Shown here: piece after piece, positions 47,844 through 58,081 of the stretch
Numbering within the stretch: position 1 is the first letter of the stretch
How the letters are laid out: every line of letters starts with the position of its first letter
Source of the DNA: Mesostigma viride
Taxonomy: Eukaryota; Streptophyta; Mesostigmatophyceae; Mesostigmatales; Mesostigmataceae
NCBI GenBank assembly: GCA_009746045.1
Contig: RPFO01000670.1
Span: 622,954-686,953 of the forward strand
Length of the DNA stretch: 64,000 nt
Direction of reading: 5' to 3'
The notes under the pieces: generated by a model
Seen by the model: only the letters and a program-made list of their open reading frames with translations
Databases searched by the model: none
Told to the model about the DNA's origin: nothing
Translations under genes and position numbers: made by a program

Positions 47844-48947
47844 TCACTTGTTGTTGTTGGACGGACCGCCCTGCCCCTTCTTGCCGGGACCCTGCTCCAG
47901 CTTGTGCTGCAGCTTCCCCATGCTCTTCGCCGCCCGCACCGCCGGAGACGCCAGCATTGCTCCACCCTCCTGGAATGGCAGCATTGCTGACGGAGTCCCC
48001 TTCCAACCCGTCGACCCCACATCCACCAGCTGGCATGCCGTGATCAGCTTTGCCAGGTACTCGGCTGCTGCCAGCTCCAGAATTACTTCGGAGCGTGGCG
48101 TGGCCCAGTAGCCAAATTCTGTCACCATCGTGTCCAGAATTCCTGCCATCTGCAGGAGCAGCATCCTCCTCTCCCCGCTGGCTGAGCTGCCGTGCATCGT
48201 CAGCATTAACGATGCACGGATTGACTTCCCCCCCACGCTCTCTGCGTAGTCCAGCATCCCCGGCAGCACCGCCTCCAGCATGTTGCTCACCAGGACCGGC
48301 ACTGCATGCCCGCTCAGCGCCACCCCCTTCGTGCGCGCCAGCCTGCCAGCAGTCGCCGCTGCGGCTGGGCTTGCAGTTGCTGGAGTCTTTGCCTGGTCCA
48401 GCAGCTTCGACATGGCCGATATCAGGTCGCCAATATCTCCGCCAGTGCGGGCGTTGCCCGGGCGGGATGGAAGCCCTCCCGCTGGCGTTGCATAGCCCGT
48501 CTCGGTCCCCAGCAGCCGACCTATGTTCCGGTCTAGGTCCGCCACATCCTGGTCGATCGCCCCAGGGGCGCCATCCTCCTCGCCAGCGCCCGGTCCACCA
48601 TGCCCCGCCCCTCCGCTTCCACCTGCCAAAGGGGGAACACCCCCAGCTCCCACCCCACCTGCTGACACTGGTGGATCCGGCTCTGCAATAGCCTCCCCCA
48701 GTTGCGCTGCTAGCACATCGGCCAGGGCCTCCTCCCCATCCCAGTCGCTGACAAACCCCCTTTTCTCCAACACGTCCATGACGTTCTTGGCACGCCCCGG
48801 ATTGAGCTTCTGGATCCGCTCTAGCCAATGCCCCTCCCCTAGGATCTTCTGGACCGCAGTTGCGGCCTCCTTTGGGGTGCATCCCTCCCTGGCTTCTTGC
48901 TTGAGCTTCGCTATGAAATTTCGCTCTGGGGCTGTCACTGAGGTCAT
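47844..48947 (-). CDS. 367-residue protein of unrecognised family, possibly an element-encoded Gag-like protein
   Basis: One uninterrupted frame of 367 codons starts at an ATG in good context (CCACCATGA), 109 bp after a TATAAAAGG box at 49056-49064. Residues 1-90 are mixed charged and helical (ERNFIAKLKQEAREGCTPKE; NVMDVLEKRGFVSDW). Residues 90-170 are Gly/Ala/Pro-rich linker. Residues 190-330 look folded and helical (VPVLVSNMLEAVLPGMLDYA; SEVILELAAAEYLAKLITA). The end is short and polar (KKGQGGPSNNNK). There are no Cys knuckles, catalytic motifs or membrane spans. Its place between repeats and beside a split direct repeat suggests it belongs to a mobile element, but host origin is not excluded. 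I do not recognise the family. Confidence 0.65.
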   Translation of the reverse strand: MTSVTAPERNFIAKLKQEAREGCTPKEAATAVQKILGEGHWLERIQKLNPGRAKNVMDVLEKRGFVSDWDGEEALADVLAAQLGEAIAEPDPPVSAGGVGAGGVPPLAGGSGGAGHGGPGAGEEDGAPGAIDQDVADLDRNIGRLLGTETGYATPAGGLPSRPGNARTGGDIGDLISAMSKLLDQAKTPATASPAAAATAGRLARTKGVALSGHAVPVLVSNMLEAVLPGMLDYAESVGGKSIRASLMLTMHGSSASGERRMLLLQMAGILDTMVTEFGYWATPRSEVILELAAAEYLAKLITACQLVDVGSTGWKGTPSAMLPFQEGGAMLASPAVRAAKSMGKLQHKLEQGPGKKGQGGPSNNNK

Positions 48948-49055
48948 GGTGGGTTATAATGCTTGATGTGTTATATTGCGTTTTGTTTTTTGTGATGTGG
49001 TCACTTGAGGTTCTCAGGCAAAAGAAACAACCTGCTTCCCTAGAATGGAAGCCCA

Positions 49056-49064
49056 CCTTTTATA
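49056..49064 (-). promoter_or_regulatory. TATA box of the 367-residue ORF
   Basis: TATAAAAGG on the minus strand, 109 bp upstream of the ATG at 48947. It lies in the 181 bp between the ORF and repeat block A. Confidence 0.6.
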
Positions 49065-49128
49065 GCAACCACCTAGCTCTCCAGCCAACCCCTACCTGGG
49101 TGGCTGGGGTACGGGTGCCAGCACAAAA

Positions 49129-51466
49129 AATCGGTTTTCTCTGAATATAGTTTAATTAACGCATGCGGGAAAGATAAGGCCGCCATGCCTTGGCCTGGAT
49201 GTGGAAGGCTGTCTGCGACATGGGCTGACTAATTCGATTTGTACAAAGGGTTTCCTGCTCGCCCGAATTTTCCTTGGATGACCCGGTTGTTTATAAGGGT
49301 CGGTGGTTATTAATTAGCGGTCCGAGAAAATTAATTGTAGGTTTTATACGACTTCACTTGCAAAGATTCGTGTTTGGTTGCACCAGCTGAGGTTAGGTGC
49401 ATGGGGACCTGTAGGGTCGGCTGGTTGCTTACCGAATCTTTGGCTGATTTGGGTTATTTAGTGAGTCGTGATTAATTATTGTAAAGTGGATTCGGACCGG
49501 CCCAAGGGGTTGATGGGCGCGTTTTATGTTTGTCAGTCTTGGGAACCTTGTACAACTACCTGTACGGTTAACGCACTAGCCTGGGGGTGCGTGGCCACGC
49601 TGTTTGTAGTGGCGTTTTCAGCACTGTTCAGGCCGGTGTGTGACGCATGCCGGTGTTAATTCATTTAGGATGATGTCAGCTTGTGTGTCGGCGGGCCATG
49701 CCTTAAGCAAGCTAGGCAGGCAATGATCCGCAATTGTTTCTTTCACAATGGCGGCAATGGCCGCCTGTGCAAAATTGCACATTCTAGCGCGGGTTGCATC
49801 TGTCTTGTAGCCGAGGCAGATGGTGGCACAACCGCTAAGTTGTTCGACCAAGCATAGTATAGTTGGTCGTGCAACGGAAAGAAAATTTAAATTTACCCCC
49901 ATGTCGTTTTCCCCGGCTGCGGGTCTTTTTGACATGGGCGAAGGATGGGGCGCTACTCCGGCGGTTTGGCCAGCTTCGGCGGAGCTGTTTATAAGTTTCT
50001 AAAACAGCTCTAGTGTCACACCGCAGGCTTGCCACCGTGCGATGGTGCGTGGGACGTGACCTGGACTCAAAAGGTCCCGAACCAGGTTCCTGTCAGCAAC
50101 GACCTTTTTTGTCATAAAATATTTTTTGTGGCGGCAGGTCAGTTGTCCAGCTGCCCCTGCCGAGGAGGGGTGGTTGGGGACAATAGGAGCCGCGCGAGAG
50201 TTGCGCTCCGAAGCTAGAAATTTCCCTATTGCGAGACTCGAGTTGGGGAGGGCGTCTCAGGGAGGCGAGGCTACGCCAGACCTTTGTCGTTCCTTAATTT
50301 TCGTCTCAGCACCTGCTGCGCGGCTCAGTCTATTATGGTGTCGTAAAACCTCTTTCCTTTTTGGACGGTTCCGGAATTGCGAAATGCTGGCTCTTTTTGA
50401 GGGCTTGCTTTTGGGGTGGTCACCGGCTTGTGTCGCATTGTAACCAGCGGGCCCCTGCGGGGGTTAATATAGCCTAGCGCGGGCTGAGTCGCCATTTAAG
50501 ATGTTGCGACACGCTCTTTCGCGCACGGTGGTCATGAGTTTAATCGGCGCAATGGGGTTGGCGCCAGGGGGGGGTGATTGGGTGGAGGCTTCTTGCTTCC
50601 GCGTGCGGATTGAGAAACCTTAAGGCCACTGTTAACTGCTGCCTTTGTGGCAGGGCTCCACTTATTGTATTCAATCAAATGCTGGTCTTCTTGGGAGCTG
50701 AGTGATCTTAATCGGTTTTCTCTGAATATAGTTTAATTAACGCATGCGGGAAAGATAAGGCCGCCATGCCTTGGCCTGGATGTGGAAGGCTGTCTGCGAC
50801 ATGGGCTGACTAATTCGATTTGTACAAAGGGTTTCCTGCTCGCCCGAATTTTCCTTGGATGACCCGGTTGTTTATAAGGGTCGGTGGTTATTAATTAGCG
50901 GTCCGAGAAAATTAATTGTAGGTTTTATACGACTTCACTTGCAAAGATTCGTGTTTGGTTGCACCAGCTGAGGTTAGGTGGGGACCTGTAGGGTCGGCTG
51001 GTTGCTTACCGAATCTTTGGCTGATTTGGGTTATTTAGTGAGTCGTGATTAATTATTGTAAAGTGGATTCGGACCGGCCCAAGGGGTTGATGGGCGCGTT
51101 TTATGTTTGTCAGTCTTGGGAACCTTGTACAACTACCTGTACGGTTAACGCACTAGCCTGGGGGTGCGTGGCCACGCTGTTTGTAGTGGCGTTTTCAGCA
51201 CTGTTCAGGCCGGTGTGTGACGCATGCCGGTGTTAATTCATTTAGGATGATGTCAGCTTGTGTGTCGGCGGGCCATGCCTTAAGCAAGCTAGGCAGGCAA
51301 TGATCCGCAATTGTTTCTTTCCCCTCCCTCCCACCCTGGAGGCTTCTTGCTTCCGCGTGCGGATTGAGAAACCTTAAGGCCACTGTTAACTGCTGCCTTT
51401 GTGGCAGGGCTCCACTTATTGTATTCAATCAAATGCTGGTCTTCTTGGGAGCTGAGTGATCTTAAT
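49129..51466. mobile_element. A-B-C-A'-C' structure: split direct repeats, possible PAT/TOC1-type non-autonomous element
   Basis: A (49129-49744, 616 bp) recurs as A' (50710-51321) with a 4-bp gap (gcat) as the only difference noticed. C (50583-50712, 130 bp) recurs as C' (51337-51466). C abuts A', while A' and C' are separated by 15 bp of ccctccctcccaccc-type sequence. A and C enclose 838 bp of unique B. The order A1-B-C1A2-C2 is that of split direct repeats in PAT-like DIRS retroelements and TOC1. A tandem duplication followed by loss of B gives the same picture. No RT or tyrosine recombinase is encoded. Confidence 0.7.
49618..49935 (-). CDS. Small ORF of 105 codons across B and A, unknown
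   Basis: It starts MSKRPAAGENDMGVNLNF and contains VARPTILCLVEQLSGC and KETIADHCLPSLLKAW, ending in A. A' retains the last 50 codons joined to C' sequence by the loss of B. The composition looks protein-like, but there is no known motif. It could be a remnant of an element gene upstream of the 367-residue ORF on the same strand. Confidence 0.35.
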   Translation of the reverse strand: MSKRPAAGENDMGVNLNFLSVARPTILCLVEQLSGCATICLGYKTDATRARMCNFAQAAIAAIVKETIADHCLPSLLKAWPADTQADIILNELTPACVTHRPEQC

Positions 51467-51608
51467 ATTTTTTCTAAAGTTATTTTTTCTTTTGGTGCTA
51501 TACGGCGTTGCATTCTCCGCTCAGCAGGTTAGTCATAGATAAAATGAGCATAGCTCACCAAATTAATCTAAATGAATATTTAAATACTCGTGCCGCCAGG
51601 GCCTTTAA

Positions 51609-53307
51609 CCCCTAAATGGGCAGAAATACTGCCGATGCATCGGCTGTAACTTCACAATTTTGCAAACCAGATGCCATCCAACCCACCCATATCCAATGGC
51701 TGTCCTTGGGGGCCAAGCATGTCCATGAGTTGCCCTTCGGGTTGGTATATCACAACCTTACATATATGCAGGGTAGGCCATGTATAACTGCCGTCAAAGT
51801 CAGGGGGGTCAAGACGAGCGTTTTCATTTTTGGTAGAATGTGCATTTTGAATTATGTTGTAAGAGCTAGGCACCTACCACTTCAGGGATGATAAACAATT
51901 AGTTGCTGAACAGTTTGAGCCATTGGGGTCATCATTTGGGTGGGTATGCCAGCAGTTACACCCAGTACAGCCCATAGGGGTACCGTTGGTAAAAAGCAAC
52001 CAAGGGGGTAGGAGTGGGCATACTACCTACTAATACCTACTAATATGGCCCCCAACCATGCCACACAATACATTTCCCTTCCACAATGATGGGGAAACAT
52101 AACTGCATCATCACACTGCCCTTACATGGCACCTATGTGCAGGTGCCACCTTGTCCATGCACGTAGGTAACGTGGTACGGATACCCTACGTAAGGCATGC
52201 ATTCTAGGAGGCAGCCACCAACAAACTAGTGATTTTAAGCCTATTTCAGCTTGCCCTAGCAAGGATAAACTAGGCCTAAGCTGCTATAGCTTGCCAGGTG
52301 ATGGCCAGCACACCTGGTGGCACATGCTGACAATGGGAAGCTTCTACTCACCGGTTACATGCTTGATGATGCCACAGAGACCAGCCAACTGCTTCACACT
52401 CATGCAATATGTGTGTGGGAAATGTATAACAAACATATATGGAGGTATTCAAACCCATACAGCATCTAAAACTTATCACCATCACACAGTGGCAGGTCAA
52501 CTGACTGAGGGAAGCATCTAAGAAGGGTGTTTTAGAAAGGGGCCAGGCCAGGGTCAAGAAAGAGCATGAATAATGCAAAAAGAATGTGCTACACAAGCTA
52601 GAACGTATATATAAACGTCAAACATCGATAGGAAAACGATGCTGAAGCTTTACCAGGCATGGATGGCGTTACCTTGGCCCAGGCGGTGGCCGCAAAATGG
52701 CGCATTTCGGCACACCAAAGTTGTGCAGCATGGTCGCTGGATTCGGCGATTTCTGGCCACCCTTGCACGTTTACGACTACTATGTATCATAAAAATTACA
52801 AAGAAACCAATATATCCTTTAAAATACGCCGGAAAGGTATTGCTGTCAACGTTTCTATCGTCCGGCCTGATCGCAGTTTTTTCCAGCAAGAACGCTGCCG
52901 ACACCTATCAAATGGCATTCCCGCGAACCAAAAATTGGCCTGTGTGATCTTTAGGACGTATAAAATCAATTTCCTAAGTTTGGTCAGAAAATTCGAACGA
53001 AAACGTAAATGCCATGCGTGGGCGCAAGCCGCCATGGCCAGGTCGTCGTTTTCCGGAATGCACGTTGTACGTGAAAAAGTACCCTGACCCCTTGTACTTT
53101 GACCGGCCAGAACACCTCTATAACTTTGTCAGAAGTATGCAAACCCTAGTACCATGCTGTGAGGAAAATTATAAACTTTCGATCTTCTCAGCTAAACTTT
53201 TCCTAATTCTCAATAGTTTTCGCGGCATTTGGTCCCCCGAGAAGGGGCCGACGTGTCGGCTGTAACTCAGTTTTAGGCGGAAAATCGGCAGCCAGACCAT
53301 TTAGGGG
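51609..53307. mobile_element. piggyBac-like element, 1699 bp, TTAA target, non-autonomous
   Basis: Inverted termini CCCCTAAATGG (51609-51619) and CCATTTAGGGG (53297-53307) sit directly inside TTAA duplications (51605-51608 and 53308-53311). Subterminal palindromes gccgatgcatcggc (near 51631) and gccgacgtgtcggc (near 53248) lie inside each end, both followed by tgtaact. TTAA target duplication and CCC-starting ends are diagnostic of piggyBac. No DDD transposase was recognised; the longest internal frames (52659-53087 plus, 52650-52904 minus) are featureless. It probably needs a transposase in trans. Confidence 0.8.
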
Positions 53308-53418
53308 TTAACTTTAACATCTGAAGTTTCAGTCTGAACTGGCCGCGTCTGCGTCCTGCCTCGCGCGCCATCAGGAAACTGAGCGGGAAATGCATTTGCC
53401 TTAAACTTAAACAATTCA

Positions 53419-53649
53419 CAGGTCGGACAAATATAAATGAATGACAGAAAATCAGAATAAATGATATTTGGCCGTATTTGCGTATTTGATTTATAAATGT
53501 TGCATATTTAGTCCACTAAATTAATTCGACGGTGAACCCCGTTTGGCAAAAAATCATCTAAATTAATTTGACGGTGAAACCGGCTTTGACCAAAATATTT
53601 AGATTAATTTGACGGTGAAACCGGCTTTGACCAAAATATTTAGATTAAT
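53419..53649. repeat. Leader plus 41-bp satellite, right block (part 1)
   Basis: Same leader as 47286 with a 23-bp insert (atgacagaaaatcagaataa), then the variant unit at 53529 and units at 53571 and 53612, cut by the LINE insertion at 53650. Confidence 0.9.
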
Positions 53650-54664
53650 TGAATTGTAACATAACTCCGTTGGGAGTATATGTAGCACATAGCCCTTGAG
53701 AGGGGGCATATGGCCTATCATACATCCTAAGCTACTTCCTGCAAGGGTGGGGATGTAAAGGACCCTTGCTCTAGGTGCACCAGGGCACTTGCATCCCCAT
53801 GATCTTCAAGCTATGCCCAGCGAAGGGGGAGCCTGTCATGGGGGGGAAGATCAGCATAGCTATACAAAAGGCTAGGGCATGGCGTCTCAGCAGAGAGTTA
53901 CTCCCTGCATGGGCACAACATAACTAAATAAAGCTAGGCATCATCTGGAGTGTGGCACATCATAGGCACACATGTACATGATTAAATAAAGCGTGTGGCT
54001 TAGCTAGGATAGTGCCTCTAGGAGGCGTACATGTACATGGCCACGGTCTATCTATTCTACACTACTACTGCTGTATTCCCCTAAGCTGGGGCGTCTGGAG
54101 TCGTTGGGGCCGCGGGGGTCGCCTGCCAGGGCTTGTGGCCGACGTAGATGGCCGCCCCGGCTTCCAGTACACCGGCTGCCCCGCCTTGGTCTGCCGGAGC
54201 TGGAGGTAGGTCGGCCATAGCTCCCGTCGCCGTTGTTGCTGCGCCAGGGTCAAGTCGTCGTCAAGGGTGAAGAGAGTCTTCTCGAGCCGCTTGCGGCGTC
54301 GGAGAAAAGAAATCTTGTCCGCCGGGGTCTTAAAGGTGAGAAGGAGCGGGGGCGGCCCTGCCTTACCCCGCGCGCGGGGAAGGCGGTGGGCGACCAGGTC
54401 GATCTCACCAGTAAGGCCCATGCGACTAAGAATTTCTCTCTCAAACGCACGTGCAAGCTTCTCGGAATTCTCACCTTCCTCCATGTCGAGGTTCTTGACA
54501 ATGACGTTAAGGCTGCGCTTGGCAAGCTCGGCCTCCTCGCGGAGGTCAAGCGTCTGCCGCTGGAGCTGGGCTGCGACGGCGGAGGTGGTGGAGGTGGTGT
54601 GCTGCTTAAGCATGTCCGCCCAGGTCGTGATGGGAGGAGCATCGCCGGCCAGGCCAGCAGAGGC
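53650..54664 (-). mobile_element. 5'-truncated LINE (ORF1 C-terminal part plus 3' UTR) inserted in the satellite
   Basis: 1015 bp flanked by an 11-bp duplication, tttagattaat, at 53639-53649 and 54665-54675. The frame 54613-54065 encodes the C-terminal 182 residues of an ORF1 protein: DLREEAELAKRSLNVIVKNL (RRM-like start), LPRARGKAGPPPLLLTF and LFTLDDDLTLAQQQRRRELW. This is the best intact version of the protein cut off at position 1. The 3' UTR (54064-53660) ends in the CTCC/GGAG stem and a tacaattc tail. Confidence 0.85.
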
Positions 54665-54675
54665 TTTAGATTAAT

Positions 54676-54757
54676 CCGACGGTGAAACCGGCTTTGACCA
54701 AAATATTTAGATTAATTTGACGGTGAAACCGGCTTTGACCAAAATATTTAGATTAAT
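54676..54757. repeat. 41-bp satellite, right block (part 2)
   Basis: Two units (gacggtgaaaccgg at 54678 and 54719) between two LINE insertions. Confidence 0.9.
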
Positions 54758-55044
54758 TAATTAATTAGGAACATAACTCCGTTGGGAGTATATGTAGCAC
54801 ATAGCCCTGAGATGGGCTATTTGCTACATATACTTCTCTGGGCTATGTGCTACATATACTCCCAACGGAGTTATGTTACAATTCAATTCAATTCAATAGC
54901 CCTGAGAGGGGGCATATGAGCCTATAATACATTCTAAGCTACTTCCTGCAAGGGTGGGAATGTAAACAACACTTGCTCTAGGTGCACTAGGGCACCTGCA
55001 CCACCCAGAGTCTCGGGCAACACCCAGCTAAGGGGAGCTCGTCA
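54758..55044 (-). mobile_element. Second LINE 3' fragment in the satellite, with an internal inverted copy of the end
   Basis: 287 bp flanked by tagattaat at 54749-54757 and 55045-55053. It carries one 3' end reversed (about 54768-54815), then the same end in plus orientation (about 54835-54885) with an (aattc)n tail, then minus-strand UTR. This points to two nested or twin-primed insertions. Confidence 0.7.
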
Positions 55045-55150
55045 TAGATTAATCCGACGGTGAAACCGGCTTTGACCAAAATATTTAAATTAATCCGACG
55101 GTGAAACCGGCTTTAACCAAAATATCTAAATTAATCTGACGGCGACCGGT
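55045..55150. repeat. 41-bp satellite, right block (part 3), cut by the Gypsy LTR
   Basis: Units at 55058, 55099 and 55139. The last one is interrupted by the LTR starting TGTAAC at 55151. Confidence 0.88.
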
Positions 55151-55932
55151 TGTAACGACTAAAAATGATCATCAACATCATCCACAGTCCAATATGAAAG
55201 ATCTTAAATTACCTGGGTTGCTTTCTTGAGTTGCAGAACTTCAAGTATCCGAGCAACGTTGAGATGGAAATTCCACAGCACGTGATTTAGGGAATCACAC
55301 CCCTTGTAGACACAAAGACAAGCTCGTGTATAGACGACCTCTGTGGAACTGAAGGACGTCTATAGCCAAGGGGCTCTTATGGATTGGACAACAAAGCCAA
55401 GCTTTATTATACCATGGTGAATCAAAACCAACGTAGCAACAATGGCGACCCCACGTCCTTGATATCGACGTGCTTGTCGAGCTTGCTCCAACCTTAGCCT
55501 GAAGAGAACCAATCAGAACCATGGAATCCTATACAAGATCTTCGTATCCATCCTAGTCACACAAAACAGAACAACACCACACACAGCCTGGCAGAATCTT
55601 TCCATGAGATCCTAAATCTGTCGTGAGCACTGAAGTCCCAAAGGAGCATTTAAGACTCAATAGTACCAACTAACAAACTACAACCCCACGTGGATCAGGC
55701 CACGACCAATGAGGGCTCCTATCAGTAGTATCAGCCAACAAACTACAACCCTACGTGGATCAGGCCACGACCAATGAGGGTTCCTATCAGTTGGCTGACA
55801 AAGTATCAGCTCCAAGTACCGTCGTCTTAGAAACCTCATAACTTTCTCAATACTGATCCAAAAGTCCTCGAATAAAAGCCAAACATTCACAAAACAAAGG
55901 ATGTAACAACAAAGTCATTTTTGCTTGTTACA
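55151..55932 (-). repeat. 3' LTR of the Gypsy element, 782 bp
   Basis: Begins TGTAAC and ends GTTACA (6-bp inverted termini, TG...CA). Its first 150 bp match 63847-64000, with small indels near 55206 and 55309 and one transition noticed. The direct repeat of about 60 bp at 55676-55795 (caaccccacgtggatcaggc versus caaccctacgtggatcaggc) lies inside it. Confidence 0.9.
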
Positions 55933-55948
55933 TATCTCCCCCTCAAAA
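55933..55948 (-). other. Polypurine tract of the Gypsy element
   Basis: The minus strand reads TTTTGAGGGGGAGATA immediately before the LTR start TGTAAC. This is the expected plus-strand primer site. Confidence 0.85.
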
Positions 55949-56347
55949 CTGGACCTCCCAGGTCCAATAGCCAACTCTTGAAGGCAGAGGAACATTGAAC
56001 AGAAATCCACCATCTCTTGGGAAAAGCAGATGGGTTTTTACATCCCTGGAAACAGGGCCTCCTATCTCATAAACATCTAGTCACAGGTCTCTACAGCAAA
56101 CAAGTCACTACCTTATCTACTATAAAGCCAGATAAACACATCTCATAATACAAGGTCTTCCATTCAGCATCCTGGAACCTGGAACTCTGGACTGGAACAT
56201 CAGAACTGGACTGGAGCCCCCCCCCATCATCCATCCTGGAATCCCCCCCTCACACCACAATCCAAAGCACCTTCCATGCTCTTCCCCCATCCTTCCCCAT
56301 CCTCTTCCTGCACAGCTCTGTTCTTCACAGGCTATACCAATCCCCAT

Positions 56348-57477
56348 TCACACCATCCTTGCCCTGGTCCCAAACAAGGGAAACTGCTCCACCATGTGAA
56401 CCAAGTCTGGCCAGTTCCTGCTGACCTGCAGCACCATGCACGTCTCTGCAGCCCCTGCTGCCATCTGGGCAACATAACGCAGGCATGTCCCTGGGTAGGA
56501 GAGAAGCACCACAGACTGGCTCTCAGGATCCATCACCCAAGTAGAAGACGTCTTGTGCCTGCTCACCCATGACCTGTACGCCCACCAGAACTGGAGAAAG
56601 GTCTTGACCACTGACCACTTAGCACCTATCAAAGGCACCAACACCCTCAATGGGGTCAGACGAACCTTGAGCTCCATGGTGTACTTAGGCAACCCTGGGC
56701 TGCAGAAAAGGTTGGATGTCTCCAAAGGGAAGCACCCCTTGACCGAGCTGGAAGAAGAAGGAGCCAAGTCAAAGTCTCCCTGCTGACTGAAAACTCCAAC
56801 AACTCCATGTAGGAGGCCTCACCCATGCTCACTGGCTGGAACTGCATGAAGGCTCCTTTCAAAGCCTCAGGCAAGGTGGTCAACATATCCTGCCCCTCTG
56901 CAGGTCTCATGTCAATCTCAGGTCCTGGAGTCAAGGCAAACATCCTGTGCAACAGGTGGCCCACAAAAGGAGAGCCAATCTCATACAGGCTGGTGTGCAA
57001 CTGAGACAAGACCTCCTCCACATAACCCTCAGGGCTCACTTCCCCCTCCTCCCTGTTAAGGGCAGCCACTGCCTTGGCCAGCGTCTCACAATGCTCACAA
57101 GGTCCCGTGCACTTCCTGTGATCCACATAGGCCACCACATTCTTGACAGGTACCACATGACGAGGAATCTGAATGATGGGAGTGCTGCTGGAGCTGAGAG
57201 CTATGTTAACACCACTCCCCATCTGGGGCTGGGACAAGGACAACCCCTGAAGAAGCTCCTGTAGCTTATCCTGCTTGGAGATCACTGAATGCAAGAGCTT
57301 GTTAATGGTATCCATCTGCTGACCCCTCCTAAGGTCACGCCTGACAATACTGTCAAACAGGGATTCCACATAACTCATGGGGTTGGGGTCTCTGGATGCA
57401 TACCCGTGACCCCTTCCTCCGTGGTGGCGCCCAGGCCCAAGTTGGGGTACGTGAACTCCTCCTCCATCTGGGACCAC
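56348..57477 (-). pseudogene. Extra ORF between chromodomain and 3' LTR of the Gypsy element
   Basis: It starts 25 bp after the pol stop. The first frame (57477-56656) has 273 codons with a Gly-rich start, SYVESLFDSIVRRDLRRGQQ, a Cys cluster KCTGPCEHCETLAKAV, and VEEVLSQLHTSLYEIGSPFV. The frame then switches near 56780 to 56767-56348, which continues DLAPSSSSSVKGCFPLET and VMDPESQSVVLLSYPGTCLR. The whole would be about 375 residues. No signal peptide, fusion peptide or membrane span is visible, so it does not look like an envelope protein. Function is unknown. Most chromoviruses have nothing here. Confidence 0.6.
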
Positions 57478-57502
57478 ACAGCATGCACGAAGAAACCATT
57501 CG

Positions 57503-58081
57503 TTAGTCCTGAGATATAGGAAGGGGAGCAGTGGTTTTCACCAACTCAGTATACCAAGAAGGAAGAGTGAGCCCCTTCTTTTGGCAATACTCCTGGACCA
57601 CCTCATGGCAGTGAGTCAAGTCAGACAACCACAGCCATGTGGCAGTAGACTCTAACTCTCCTTTCCAGTGCACCTTAAACTGCAGCTGCTTGGTCCTACC
57701 CTTTCCTTTGACTCTGTGAGCCACCAGCTGCTCCACTTCATATATCCTCTCCCCCTCAGTATCCAGCTCAAATGGTAATGGAGCAGAAAGGCGTCCCTGC
57801 AAGGTATTGCGTTTATACAGTTTGAGCTGGGCCAGGTGAAACACGTTAGTCTTAAGCCTCCAGTGGGAAGGCACCTGGACTTGAACTACAGTCCCATAGT
57901 GGAAGGTGTCCAGGACAGGGTAAGGTCCCAACCACAAGGGTTGCAGTTTCCTGCATTGCTCCTTTTCAGGTAGCACACGATTAGCCTCCAAGAGCACCAG
58001 GTCACCAGGAGCCACAAAGGTGTGTGTAGCCAACATCTGTTGCCAAGCATTGTTTAAATACTTGTCCTGTGCATGCAACAT
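57503..58081 (-). pseudogene. Integrase C-terminal part: GPY/F module and chromodomain
   Basis: It reads LQPLWLGPYPVLDTF (GPY/F module) and, near the end, YEVEQLVAHRVKGKGRTKQL and FKVHWKGELESTATWLWLSD, the chromodomain pattern (Tyr/Trp aromatic positions, WKG, TW). Chromodomains steer integration to heterochromatin. It overlaps the integrase frame by 28 bp in another frame, so a one-base change has split one protein. Confidence 0.85.

Noticed and set aside
56348-57477. Envelope gene of an endogenous retrovirus-like element
   Set aside because: It has no signal peptide, membrane span or fusion-like segment. Only its position resembles env.
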